Positions 1 through 10,582 of a DNA stretch of 64,000 nt are shown piece by piece; the first letter of the stretch is position 1, and the number at the start of each line of letters is the position of its first letter. The position numbers and the translations under genes were made by a program. The stretch is taken from the NCBI GenBank assembly GCA_036583965.1, contig JAZBQD010000018.1:70573742-70637741 (forward strand), read 5' to 3'. This DNA is from Prunella strophiata. Its lineage: Eukaryota; Chordata; Aves; Passeriformes; Prunellidae. The notes below the pieces were generated by a model, which saw only the letters and a list, made by a program, of their open reading frames with translations, searched no databases and was not told where the DNA came from.

Positions 1-1189
1 TTAGCAACCCTAATGATGTCACTATTCTGCAATAAGGACAGAGCCCTCACGTTCTGAATATCCCAAGCATTTCACATTCAAGTACAAACCATGTCTGGAA
101 TCATCTGTATGCAGCACACATTCACCAAAACCCTGGCAAGCAACCTGCCTCTCCATCAAATAAATATTTATTTTAAGCAAAAGGAGGAAAAGTGACAGTC
201 TCAAGTAGATCTAAAGGAACTTCTGTGAGGATCAGCCATAAACAAAGCAAGGGAACAAAAGCAGGAAACAAAAAGCAAACATTGTTACTGCTCCAGTGTT
301 TCAGTGACTAAATGAGTATTTCATTCAAAACCGTGCACAAAAGCAAATTATCATCTCTGTTCACTGCTGTAAAATTGATTACTAAATATTCCAGCCCTGC
401 TTCCAAGATGCTGCAGTGGTTTAACGGGTAGATGTGAGCATGTGGCTGTGCAAGAACAAAGCACTGGCATAAACCTGCTGTGGTCCTTCTTATGGTGAAT
501 TCCAGTTTGGAGCAGCTCCCTTCCTCCCCCAAAACTACTTTGCTTACAAAATCACATCATTCTCAACCCTATTTTCTGCCTGTTTTACTTTGTTTTTTCA
601 GTATACTTTAGAAGATGCAATTTAAAAGCTCCTACTTGCAGGGAATATTTTGAGTGCAAGAAAAAAAAAGCAAAGCTCTGTCTGGTCAAGAATGTAATTC
701 CAATTACATGCTGTGTAATGCTGTGCTTAGAACTTTACATCAGAAAAAAATTCTTCAAGGAAGCTGTTCAAGAAAAGGACCCAAGGGTACCCTAAATTAA
801 TACAGTAAGACAACAGCTTGGTCAGCAGCAGCATTACCTAAATATAGGATTTTCAGCATGGATTTCATAGACATGTTAGGTGCAGGAAGCTCAGGGTTTG
901 AAATTTGATTGCTCACAAAAGCTTCAGAGGAACAAGCCAGGAAAGACAAATCCATACATACATGTCAAATATTATTTAAGTTTATCAGGACATGGGATAA
1001 AGGGATTGCTGGTCCTAGGTTTGTTTGGTTGTTTTTTTGTTTAATTAAAGAAAGCAACTATTTTCTGTGAAAACATTGCTAATCTCAGTCATTTCTTGGT
1101 ATTTCAATGTAAGTTATTTATGTTAAATGTAAATTGATGAAGATGGCAACAAACACCTGGGTGGACCTGAGTTTATTTTATTCATTTCC

Positions 1190-1347
1190 AAGGGAGGCTG
1201 TGGCTGCCCCATTCCTGGAAGTGCTCACAATCAGGTTGGGCAGGGTTTAGAGCAACCTGGTCTAGTGGAAGGTGTCCCTGCCCATGGCAGGGGGTTAGAA
1301 TGAGAAGAGCTTTAAGGTTCCTTACAACCCAAACCATTCTGTGATTA
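1190..1347 (+). mobile_element. CR1 LINE 3' end fragment
   Basis: This holds the CR1 3' segment in its usual order: GGCTGTGGCTGCCCC, then GGTGTCCCTGCCCATGGCAG, and the terminal CCATTCTGTGATT. It is 5'-truncated, as CR1 copies usually are. Confidence 0.85.
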
Positions 1348-1978
1348 TTTTGCATCCAAAATGAAAGGAACTACTGAGACTGAAATACTGGAAAAATCTA
1401 GAGCAGTGTCAGACAACTGCTAAGGGACTCAGGCAGGTATTCCCTGATACTTACAGAAACAGAGAAATGAGACAGAAATAGTGACTGCTGCAGATAAGGA
1501 AGCATTTGTAAGTCCAAGACAGTGATATGTCCCTAGATTTGGCAGGCACAGGAATGTTATCCTTTATCTGCCCTGCTCCAGGAGGTCTCAGACGTGCTCA
1601 GCAGGAAGACAGGAACCGGACAGGACTTACTCCTCTCTCTCACACATGGAGTGTTCAGTAATTCCAACAACTAAAGCTCCAACAGGCAAGGCACTGGATG
1701 TGCGTGAGGCAGAGATGATGGGGAGGATCCAGCATGAGCTGTTTTCTCTGACTGCTCTGAATTTTCCACTACTGCCTCCTTACTATAAAGCAGACTGAAA
1801 ATAAGCAGTGAGCTTATTGCAAACATTAACAAAACCTCCCGCAAGTCAAATATTTATGCTGCTCATTTAGTGCATGGCAAAAACTGCAGAACAACTCAGG
1901 TATTTCAAAAATACTGAATTATTGTACAGGTGAAGTTTTGTTCTTAAAACAGTGTAGGAATGTGCTTTCTATTGGCAG

Positions 1979-2363
1979 TGATTGTGGTATTTTTGGATTC
2001 TCCGTCTCCCCTCTTTTCCCCTTTTTGTAGTCTATGTTGTTGTCCCTCTTTGCTCCGTGGTTTCTGGCTGTTCTTTGCTTCTTTTTCACTTTCTAAGGTT
2101 ACAAATTGCAACACTGTTTTAAAGATTGGACGCAGCTTTAAGCTTTGCTTTTTATTTTGCTGCACATTATATAATTTCAGTCCGACAGAATCCCAAAACT
2201 CGACAGTTAGTGTCTCTGATGTTTCTGGGTTCGGGAGTTCTGCGAAAACCCATTTTATGAGTCTTTTAAGTTGTTTCTTGCTAAATTTAACATCTTGAAT
2301 CTCTAACTTATAGTTCAAATAAAAGAAAAGATCCTGCTCTTGTCTAGACAGCTTAAGTCCCAT
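1979..2363 (-). pseudogene. Truncated retroviral gag (matrix region)
   Basis: Starting at the ATG at 2363 (MGLKLSRQ), about 128 codons stay open on the minus strand. They include a stretch with LTVEFWDSVGLKLYN that resembles the N-terminal matrix part of avian ERVK-class gag, followed by a Lys/Glu/Ser-rich tail. The frame is cut at 1979, where gag sequence meets the inverted 26-bp U3 end. The open frame then runs through that end into host DNA before stopping. Capsid and nucleocapsid regions are absent, so it cannot make particles alone. An in-frame upstream ATG at 2471 exists, but the MG start fits the family better. Confidence 0.7.
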
Positions 2364-2732
2364 TTTCTTACTCACCAAATGATGGATTTCAGAGAAGCTG
2401 TCCTTCCTGGTCTTTTTTGAAACTCCCGGGTCTGGAAAAGCAGCTTTGTCTCGCAGCCGTGGCACAGCCACACCCAGCTGTGTTTGCAGTTCTTTGAACT
2501 CGCAGCAGTTCTTCTAGCCTGATTTGGTTTCTAGCCCCCTTGCACTGACTGTGGGGCTTTGGATTTGAGACTCCCTCTGTCGTCGCAGATCTCTTATCAC
2601 TTGGGGTTTTTTTGAGCGCCCAAAACCCAAGCCGCAGGCCTGCAAACTCCAAAACGCTGGACCAGGGAAAAATTCCTATTTGATGGAGGGCCAATCAAAA
2701 TTCCCAAACTGTGTCTCTCAATATGAGAAGCC

Positions 2733-2750
2733 ACGCTGTTCGGGCTGCCA
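2733..2750 (-). other. Retroviral primer-binding-site-like sequence
   Basis: Two bases after the LTR's terminal CA, the minus strand reads TGGCAGCCCGAACAG. This is close to a lysine-tRNA type primer binding site with one extra base. The position is diagnostic of a 5' LTR; the tRNA assignment is tentative. Confidence 0.55.
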
Positions 2751-2752
2751 CG

Positions 2753-3191
2753 TGTATTATTTAAAAAGTCACCTCGAGCCAGATCTTTTAAGCTCTCGGT
2801 GAGTTATAATACACCCCCAAATAGCCTAGCTACTTGGCAGAAGGCATAAAAGAGCAGGGGGCTCTCACAAACATGTTAAAAACAAAAAATGTTTAATAAA
2901 AGACAAAATAACAAAGAGAAAAGCCGATCTAAGTCAAGTAGGTCTTGCACCTAGTAAAATACCTTACAAAAGCCGTTAGTTCCTTTGTTGAGCCTGCTTT
3001 TATAGTAAATTGTCTAGGAAGGACTTCTTAGCTGTTATCCAATTAGCTATCCTTAAATTTAGAGTGAAGTCCCCTTTGTCCTGTAAGGTGTCCCCTTTGT
3101 TAGTTAGTGAGAGAAAGTTCTGGAGCGTTTCCTTTTTTAAGGGACAAAAGACAAGTTTATTACTTCTGCCAATAGGGGGCACATTCCTACA
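2753..3191 (-). repeat. 5' LTR of the aberrant ERV
   Basis: This 439-bp LTR runs from TG (3191) to CA (2753 side) on the minus strand. A TATA box TATAAAAG sits at 3004-2997, and an ATTAAA-type poly(A) signal lies downstream of it. It is clearly the same family as the solo LTR at 34725-35158, differing by scattered substitutions. That solo copy has lost the TATA core. Confidence 0.85.
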
Positions 3192-3302
3192 AAACAGCCC
3201 TAGTAAAGCATCAGATTGTTCAATAAAACAGTGAGAGGAGCAATAACACAGAATTCAGATTAAATATTAGCCATGAGTTTTTCAATGAACAGATCATTTA
3301 AA

Positions 3303-3385
3303 TAGAATCACGGAATGCTTTGGGTGGGAAAGGACCTTGAAGACCATCTAATCACACCTTCTGCTAGACCAGGTTGCTCCAAGCC
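3303..3385 (-). mobile_element. CR1 LINE 3' end fragment (short)
   Basis: AATCACGGAATGCTTTGGGT, AAGGACCTTGAAGACCATCT and GACCAGGTTGCTCCAAGCC are the reverse-complement CR1 terminus. It breaks off into an (A/T)-rich region. Confidence 0.75.
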
Positions 3386-3389
3386 ACAA

Positions 3390-4435
3390 AACAGATAATA
3401 TTTATATATTATATACATGTATGGATAGACAGAAATATAGATATGCATGCATAAAGATATCCACACATACCTCCAAAAACTAAATAAAAGCATATAATTG
3501 TTCTTTTTTTCTCAGTGTATTCATTAAAATTGATGATGTTTAAGTATTTCCTACTTGAATAGCTTATTCTTTTTTACCAGTGCACAGCATTTGAGCAAGC
3601 CTTTCATTAAGCCTGGAAGAGAAACATGGAAGAGAAAATCATTTTAAAGTAAAATAATATCCTAATGAAAAGGGAGGAACAGAATGGGGACCAGGCACAA
3701 ATGCAGCCCCCAGATCTAATTTGAGCACCTAAACTGATTTGATTCAAATTGCCAATATCCTTGGATCTATTAAGCATCTTCCTGACCTTCCTAAATCTAC
3801 AAACTGCCTCAGGTAGCTTCATAAATACAACAGTTTGTATTTAATCTTTTGACCAAAGGTTCCTATTTATTTCACAAAGACAATTGTGATAGTTCTTTTC
3901 CAGCTACAACTCTCTCAGGTAGTGATTTACAGAAACCTAGAGATAAAACTCCTCTTCCCTGTAATATTCTTTGGCCAAGGACACTCTACAACCACCAAGT
4001 CCTTCATAACATTTAATCAGCAACACATAACTGCTCCCATTATATTACTGAAAAGGGATACACTGTAAAGGATACACTGTAATCTGTTTTTTACTCCCCA
4101 ACTGTCAGGTTGCATGGTTGAGTCCTGCTTAGCATTTGCCATCTCCCACCATAAAAAGAGTATTACCATGAAAGGAGCACCAGTGCCTTTGCACACAAAA
4201 TCCTTATTCCTGGAATCATTTGGTATTTCATTACACAGTCAAAATATTATTTTCATATTTTCAGCTACCATCATACATCAAACTGCACATCAGTGAGCCT
4301 ACACACAGTCCACATATACTGACTGTTCAAGAAGTCAATCATTATCCTGAATTTGTTAATCCAACCCTTTACAATCTCAGGACAATAAATGTATGTGAAC
4401 CAGAGGTCATTTCTTGCTCTGTGCTTTACCTGCCT
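3390..4435. other. Unique AT-rich intronic sequence
   Basis: The stretch starts with a loose TATA/ATAC-rich run (3395-3470) and continues as non-repetitive AT-rich DNA. No splice-flanked open frame, RNA gene or known repeat is recognised. Confidence 0.5.
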
Positions 4436-4439
4436 TGTC

Positions 4440-4832
4440 TGGTGAGAAGCAGCTGGGAGAGCTGGAGGGGCTCAGCCTGGAAAAACTTGGGATTAGAATG
4501 AGAAGAGCTCATTCTCATTCACTCCCTAAAACTCCCTGACAGAAGGGTGCAGCCAGGGGGAGTTGGGATCTACTCCCAGGGAACAAGAGACAGTACCAAG
4601 AGGAAATGGCCTCAAGTTGCACTTCTGGTGGGAGGTTAGACTGGATACTGGGGAAAATGTCTTCATGGAAAGGCTGGTCAGGCACTGGAACAGACTGCCC
4701 AGGAAAGTGGCTGTGTTCCCATCCCTGGAAGTGTTTAAAAACATGTGGATGTGGTTAGTAGTGGTCTTGGCAGTGCTGGGGGGCAGCTGGACTCAGTGGT
4801 CTTAGAGGGCTTTTCCACCCTTAATTCCATCT
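4440..4832 (+). mobile_element. CR1 LINE 3' fragment
   Basis: It runs from GAGCTGGAGGGGCTCAGCCT through GGCACTGGAACAGACTGCCC and CATCCCTGGAAGTGTTTAAA to the GTGGTCTTAGAGGGCTTTTCC end. About 390 bp are preserved, longer than most copies here. It belongs to a different CR1 subfamily from the copy at 1190. Confidence 0.85.
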
Positions 4833-4834
4833 GC

Positions 4835-6855
4835 TAATTAGGCAGCTGGCTGACAATTCAGTTTAGGCAAGACAAGAGGTTGTGTCACTGAGCTGCAGAT
4901 AGTGCTTTGAAGAGTCTGTTAACCAAGTGTGCAGCATCTTTTTGATTGTACAATAATCAGTGCTGCCAATTTCACTCTCAAGTTTGGAGCTTCCAAGCTC
5001 CAAATGTTATCTCAGGATGTTGCTGCAGCTCTGTGACTAGGAAATTTCTCATCCCTCCCAGCAGCAGCTCCTCTTCTGCCCATATCATGGCAGCTCGAAG
5101 CCCACAGCAGCCTCCAGTCAGCCCAGAGCCCTCTAGAGGTTTGTGCTGAAATAGAAGACACAAGCACATCAGGCACATTCTGTGTTTTCTGTTTCAGCTT
5201 CCATTAACACAAAGATGTTTATCTTTGAACAACTGAAGTGGCTGGTTCCACATCTTAAAAAAAAGTCACCTGAAGTCCTTCCAAAATCAGGCTTCCACCT
5301 GTAAAAAGCACCACTGATCTGGGGTGTGTTACTCGTACACCTAACTGCAGTCTAAAAAAAGATTTCCCACGGAAAAGGGAAACGGAATATTAGCAGACTG
5401 CAACTCAATGCTACAATGTTCATCCTTCACTGTGAACGCAAGAAGATGTGAGAGATTAGTGGGTTAGTGAAGCACAAGGTGTATCTTTACAATGTAAATG
5501 AAAACAGCCAAGGCCACAAATACAGTAATCTAGATAAGATAGGATGATTAACATGCCAAATTTAATTACATCTCTCAGTCCAGCAGATAAGCACATGGAA
5601 TACACTACACTTAGAAAATTATTTTCACCTGCTCTTCTACTTGCCATTTGTACCTACAGCATCTAATAACACATTAAGTCCTTTAAAGCCAAACTCTTGA
5701 CAATCGTGAACCAAACAAAAAACTCCTGCAGAACTAATTCTGACAGGAGACAGAGCAAACTCAAGGCATGTGAAAGAAGACACATCACTGCAAAACTATG
5801 AACACTGCTTGTCTGCATTTCTCAGAGCTCCAAGTTTAAAGACATTACTAGAAATTTCAACTCCTCAATAAACTAATAAACAGACAAATAAACCATCTAC
5901 AGAGAAGAACATGTATTATATTTCCAGGCAAAATTTTAGACCAGAATTGTATGTGAGAAAGAAGGAAGTTTTATCAAAACAGGTAACAGGATAAAAAAAA
6001 ATTGGAGTCTATTAGCAGTGAATATGTACCAATTCTTTTTTTTTTTTACTTGGCATTACCATTCGGAAAAGAAGCCTCTCAAATCCAGTCCCCTCAAAAT
6101 GACACATATCCTAAGTTTCCCTGAGAAAGTAACAGGTATGAGGCTATTCCTTAAAGTCCTCTCCCAGCTAAAAGAAAATGCTTATCATGACAGTGGCAAA
6201 AAGACATTAAAAAGGCAGGTTTGGACTTCCAGGGCTTGCCTAGCCTGGAATCATTTCCATACAAAACCCCTTTCAAACTGTTTGCAACACACACTCGTCT
6301 ACAGACTGTCAATAAATACGAAGAAAAAACAATTAAAGTATTTTCCTTCCATGAGTTCAGGTTATAGTCACCCTCCTCCCAAATCCATAAGGAGCATCAT
6401 CAAAGGGTGCTTGGTACTTCCAGCTAGCTCCCCAAGAAAACAGTCACTGCCTAGGATAATCATCCTTTTCTCATTTCCTTCTTTTCCAGGAATCAGCCCT
6501 GCCAGGGAATTCACCTAATGCATGCAGACACACACACTGGCTCTCTCACTGCCACAGCTGACAAATCCAAGGCAGGTAACCATCTTACAGAAATCCTTGC
6601 CATAATACAGAAGCCAGGGAGCATCCTCAGCCTATTCCCATGAAAATTTCAATTTTCTCATCCAGTGGGGTACAACCCAGACACACAACCCAACCGAGTA
6701 ACCCAACACTAAAAGAACTGGCCCCAGCACTGCAGAAATGCACTTTCCATCAGCATATAGCCCAAAAATCACTGTCCTGTGCAGACACCCCTCATTCCCA
6801 CACACAGTCGTTTGCACATGGCCTGGACCAGTGCAGAGTGCAGAGCCCAGAGCCC
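4835..6855. other. Unique intronic sequence without recognised features
   Basis: Mostly AT-rich, non-repetitive DNA. The longest plus-strand frame (6018-6518) is antisense to ATRN, low-complexity at its start and without any domain I recognise. I see no RNA gene. Confidence 0.45.
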
Positions 6856-6859
6856 TTCT

Positions 6860-8640
6860 TTAGCCTTTTTTTCCTCTGAAAAAATTACTCTGAAGTAGCA
6901 GGACTCTCCCAATACACTCTGTCCTGTTCAATCCCCTTACACTGCCCAGTCTTGTCTCCTCACAAGCCCAGGAGTTTTTTCCCCACCAAGCTGCTATTCC
7001 CACTGTCCCTCCCCAAGAGCCAGCAAGCATTACAGCTCCAGAAGATGAGCCTCCCAAATGCCAGCTACTCCCATAAGGATACTTTTTCTCTCCCCTGCAC
7101 ATATGTCTCCTGAAATAACCTTTAACCAAAACCAGCACCTGCTGACCTGCCAAGAAAAGCTTCCTTAAACCACCCCCAAACACCTCTGGAGTCTCCACAC
7201 AGCCCCAGTGCTCACTTGCACGCCCTTCTCCTCCAACCTGTTCTCAGTGTGATCTAGTCCCATCTCCACATTAGTCCTTCTCCCCGCCCAGGAACTGGCC
7301 CCACACCCACACTGTCCTCCCCTGTCCACCTGCTCCTCACTGCTCCCATCAGCTTCCAGCTCCAGCCACATCCACACACAAAGCCACCACCCCCATTCAC
7401 CCACCATCCTTACAATTCCATTTATAAGTTCCCAAACTTAACCCTGCTGCCAAAAAAATATCCCCCTACCCACCCCACTCCCCTCCAGCCTTACTTTCTG
7501 TCCAAACCTACTAAAATTTAAACCCAACATTTTCCTAGCTCTGCAATCCATCACACCCAAGCCCCCACAGATCCAGTGCCCTACAACCACATCACTGCTC
7601 CTACACTGCCCCTTGGAATCACAACTGATCACCAGTTATGCCTCTGCAACCCCAGCCAACAAAAACTGGCAACCCCCAACACCAAAAATTCAGCCCCCTT
7701 AGAGGTGCCTCTCTGCATTACAAACATCCTGTACTCACCAAGTGGGGCACTAAACATCCACATCCCATTGCTCTGAGAACTCCCCCAGGAAGCCCCAACC
7801 ACTCACCTCCTCTGTGAACCTCCAGACCCAGCCTTCCACACTGTCACCCCATCACACCCATGCTGCCACCACCCCTCCAGCCTGTTTCCACACACCCACC
7901 TCTCTCTCTGCATCCAAATCCCTTTTGTCCCTCTGCATGGCTCCTGCCCATCCCTTTACACCCACATCCCCCTGAATCAGCCCCACGCTCACACCCTCAC
8001 TGCCCACAGACCCAGCCCCTACTGTCCCCTAAACATGCTCCTATCCTGCCCTAACACCTGCATCTTTACTGTCGCCTGTACCTGTCACTCGCCTTTACTG
8101 TCACCTGGACCTGCCACACATCATCACCGGAGTGTCCCTCACCATTCCCTTGACTTGTCACTCACCTTTAGAGTCACTTCCATCTGCCGCTCACCTTTCC
8201 CCTCACCTGGTCCCGCCCCTCACCTTTACTGTCACCTGGCCCTTCCCCTTGCATCACGACCCTGCTCAGCCTCCCACCCCGTCTGAGTGCCCAAACCTGC
8301 TTCTCGTACCCATCTCCCTATTTCCCTCAAGTGCTTCTTTGGACAACCTGACCCGGGCCACCGAGTCACTGCCGTGTCCTCCCCTTTCTCCCTTGCTCTG
8401 TCCCTCACCCCCACCCCTGATGTGGCTGCCACACGCTTCCGCCCGCACCCCAAACCAACCCCAAACCCACAGCCCAAACGAACTCCTCGCTAAAACCAGC
8501 CCCTCACCCTTGAACCAGCCTTTCATTCCCGTACCCCAAACCTCCCCGCTCACTCCTGACCCAGCCCCGAACCTACGAAGCAGCCCCGAACCAACCCGAA
8601 GCAGCCCCGAAGCCGCGTCCACACCGACCCCACGCGTCCC
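6860..8640 (-). other. G-over-C skewed stretch downstream of ATRN promoter
   Basis: On the sense (minus) strand this part of intron 1 is strongly G-rich and C-poor. A hand count of 7861-7980 gives 57 C against 12 G on the plus strand. Positive GC skew just downstream of a CpG-island start is the known signature of R-loop-prone, methylation-resistant promoters. Within 8060-8245 a short motif resembling CTCACCTTTACTGTCACCTG is imperfectly repeated. No coding potential is recognised. Confidence 0.6.
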
Positions 8641-8697
8641 CGCGCTCCGTGCCCCACCGCGGGCCATGTCCCCGCCCCCCGCCCCGCGGGGTCTCAC

Positions 8698-8999
8698 CTG
8701 AAGCGACCCCCGCAGTGCTGGCACTGGTCGCCCACCCAGCCAGGCTGGCACTCGCACTGCCCGGTGCCCGGCTGGCACCGCCCGCCGTTGGCGCACGGCT
8801 TGTCGCATTCCTTGGACACCGCCACCTCCTCGCCGGCGGCGGCGGGGCCCAGCACCAACAGCAGCAGCAGCGCCAGCAGCGGCGGCGGCGGCGGTGCCGG
8901 TGACCTTCCGCCCCGCCTGCCCGGTCCCCGCCGCGCCATCTGCGGCCGCTGCCGGGTGGGAGCGGGGCGGGCGGGGGGCGGCGGCACAACGCGGACCAT
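8698..8999 (-). CDS. ATRN: Attractin (ATRN), first coding exon, partial
   Basis: Attractin is a large type I membrane glycoprotein (EGF, CUB, Kelch, PSI, C-type lectin and laminin-EGF domains) known for roles in agouti/melanocortin signalling, myelin maintenance and immune-cell interaction. Only its N-terminus is here. Reading the minus strand from 8999 gives 101 codons: a basic, proline-rich leader, a hydrophobic core at residues 41-50, a small-residue cleavage region (GPAAAGEE), and one EGF-like module with cysteines at 65, 69, 75, 82, 84 and 93. It then runs through GWVGDQCQHCGGRFR, which closely matches the mammalian ATRN exon 1 end as I remember it. The exon stops at 8698, where AG is followed by a perfect GTGAGAC donor (8697 downward), splitting an Arg codon. 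A second ATG at residue 21 (8939) also precedes the signal core, and neither start has a strong Kozak purine at -3. The remaining exons lie beyond position 1. The paralogue ATRNL1 is a less likely alternative. Confidence 0.9.
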
Positions 9000-9073
9000 C
9001 GGCCGCCGCGGGGCCTCCGCCGATCCCGCTACGGTGGCCGCGAGTGGGGGGGGAACTGGGAGGGCGGGGCCAG

Positions 9074-9081
9074 TGACGTCA
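9074..9081. promoter_or_regulatory. Palindromic CRE in ATRN promoter
   Basis: The perfect 8-bp palindrome TGACGTCA lies 75 bp upstream of the first possible ATRN start codon, next to a GC box. It is a consensus CREB/ATF site. Its use is inferred from position only. Confidence 0.6.
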
Positions 9082-9115
9082 CGCCGCGGCCATGGCGGCG
9101 GAGAGGGGGCGGATC

Positions 9116-9440
9116 AGGGAATCGCAGTCACAGGATCGGTTCCACTAATTACAGTCTCTAGTGCAGAAAGAGTGGAAGCAGTTCTTGGTTAGGTCCTGCA
9201 CCTGCAGAGCTCTTCACTTAGGGGTGAGTTTCTCATCTCAGCGAGGTTAACATGCAGAGTTTAAAGCACACGGCAATTGCCAAACCATGAAATGGCATTT
9301 CCCAGGAAATTAGTCGATTTAAAATTGAGCTGTAAAATTAAAGCCCCTTTACTGCTCTCCATTAGTTAAATATTACAGGTGAGAAAGCAGCAGCTGACAC
9401 AGATACAGCACAAGCACTGCCCCAGTTAAAGGAGCAATGG
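9116..9440. other. Unique sequence upstream of ATRN
   Basis: This is AT-balanced, CpG-poor DNA immediately upstream of the ATRN island. No second divergent gene start is supported. Confidence 0.4.
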
Positions 9441-9444
9441 GAGT

Positions 9445-10015
9445 AACAGAATCAGAACTACTGGGGCTGGAAAAGCCCTCCAGAATCACCCAGTTCAACC
9501 TGTGACACCCCCCCCCCCTCCCCCCCACCTTGTCAAACAGCCCAGAGCACCGAGTGCCACATCCAGGCATTCCTTGGACACCTCCAGGGATGATGGAGGT
9601 CCCACCACCTCCCTGGGCAGCTCCTTCCAAGGCCTGACCACCCTTTCCAGGAAGAAATTCCTGCTGATGTCCACCCTGAGGCTCCCCTGGCCCAGCCTAA
9701 GGCCATTCCCTCTCCTCCTGTTCCTGCTCCCTGGAGCAGAGCCCGACCTCCCCGGCTGTCCCCACCTGGCAGGAGCTGTGCAGAGCCACAAGGGTCCCCC
9801 CTGAGCCTCCTTTGCTCCAGGCTCAGTCTCCTCAGCCGCTCTTGGAGCTCCAGAACCTTCCTCAACTCTGTTCCATTCCCTGGCCATACTCCAGCCCCTT
9901 GATGTCCATCCTGACCTGGAGACTCGAGGCTGCCCCAGTACTGCAGTGCCCCAGCAGTGCCAGCACAGAGACAGGCACTGCCCTGGGATGGAGCAGCCCT
10001 GTGCTGGGCTCCACT
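9445..10015 (-). mobile_element. CR1 LINE fragment, about 570 bp
   Basis: Read on the minus strand it carries the CR1 3' region, including the complements of CCTGGGCAGCTCCTTCCAAG and TGGCCCAGCCTAAGGCCATT. It is one of the longest CR1 pieces in the window. A C-rich tract (9507-9527) lies near its terminal segment. Confidence 0.85.
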
Positions 10016-10019
10016 GCCC

Positions 10020-10284
10020 AAACAGTATCACCATGAATGATGGAGACGGGTTGCCTGGGGGTCTGTCCCACCAGCTTCCTGGCGTGTCACTGTACCCCAG
10101 GTGAGCCCAAAAAGGCCCCTCAGAGGTGGGGTTGTGTCCCCCCCTAGGTCAGGAATACCCCCCAGCCACCCCACACGCTGTGAGTGTGGGCATGGGGCAC
10201 AGGGAGACCTTGAGGCTGAAGGGGAGGGAAAAGGAAGTATTCAAGGTGAGACTGAATGGGGCTCTGAGCAACCTAGGAAGCAAA
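10020..10284. other. Unclassified spacer
   Basis: Short GC-moderate sequence between two oppositely oriented CR1 pieces. Parts (10200-10290) look like the start of the following CR1 but are too diverged to assign. Confidence 0.35.
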
Positions 10285-10520
10285 ATGGGAAGAAATTCTT
10301 CTTTTTTTCTTGATATAAGGGTGTGAGGCCCTGGCACAGGGTGCCCAGAGCAGCTGTGGCTGCCCCTGGATCCCTGGCAGTGTCCCAGGCCAGGTTGGAC
10401 ACTGGGGCTTGGAGCAGCCTGGGATGTTAGGAGGTGTCCCTGCCATGGCAGGGGGTGGGATGGAATGAGATATAAGATCCCTTCCAACTCAAACCAGTCT
10501 GTGATTTTATGATTCTAATT
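10285..10520 (+). mobile_element. CR1 LINE 3' end fragment
   Basis: It contains GGCCCTGGCACAGGGTGCCC, CCCAGGCCAGGTTGGACACT and the terminal GATTTTATGATTCTA. It is followed after 8 bases by a poly(A) run, which is unusual because CR1 ends in an ATTCTATG-type microsatellite rather than poly(A). Confidence 0.85.
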
Positions 10521-10525
10521 GTGTA

Positions 10526-10528
<3 letters not shown>

Positions 10529-10577
<49 letters not shown>
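10529..10577. repeat. Poly(A) tract, 49 bp
   Basis: Uninterrupted A from 10529 to 10577, 3' of the CR1 end. It may be an expanded CR1 tail or the tail of an unrelated retrocopy. Confidence 0.9.

Positions 10578-10582
<5 letters not shown>

Larger units (their letters stand above)
1953..3191 (-). mobile_element. Aberrant endogenous retrovirus insertion with inverted U3 ends
   Basis: Read on the minus strand, this 1239-bp insertion is a complete 5' LTR (3191 to 2753), a primer-binding-site-like sequence, a leader and the first part of gag. It then ends not in a 3' LTR but in a 26-bp inverted copy of the LTR's own first bases. On the plus strand both ends therefore read as U3 termini (TGTAGGAATGTGC at 1953, and its complement ending at 3191). 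The whole is flanked by a perfect 6-bp target-site duplication AAACAG (1947-1952 and 3192-3197). The 6-bp duplication and gag type fit an avian betaretrovirus-like (ERVK-class) element. It is defective: no pol, env or 3' LTR. Confidence 0.8.
1..8697 (-). other. ATRN intron 1 (part)
   Basis: Everything 3' of the exon 1 donor on the minus strand up to the window edge should be intron 1, whose acceptor is outside the window. It contains three CR1 fragments, one retroviral insertion and unique AT-rich sequence. The open frames inside it are short, unrelated to each other and without recognisable domains. I see no further ATRN exon. Confidence 0.75.
8560..9115 (-). promoter_or_regulatory. CpG-island promoter of ATRN
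   Basis: A dense run of CpG spans ATRN exon 1 and its upstream side. Upstream of the start on the minus strand lie an Sp1-type GC box (9062-9070), a palindromic CRE TGACGTCA (9074-9081) and a YY1-like core around GCCATGGCGGC (9088-9098). No TATA box is seen, as expected for a housekeeping-type island promoter. The transcription start is not fixed by sequence alone. CpG density falls off sharply after about 9115. Confidence 0.8.

Noticed and set aside
6018..6518. 166-codon plus-strand frame
   Set aside because: It lies antisense within ATRN intron 1, begins in a T-rich run and has no recognisable domain.
9092..9148. Plus-strand ATG in an optimal Kozak context (GCGGCCATGG) in the ATRN promoter
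   Set aside because: It opens only 18 codons and overlaps a YY1-like motif that explains the sequence better.
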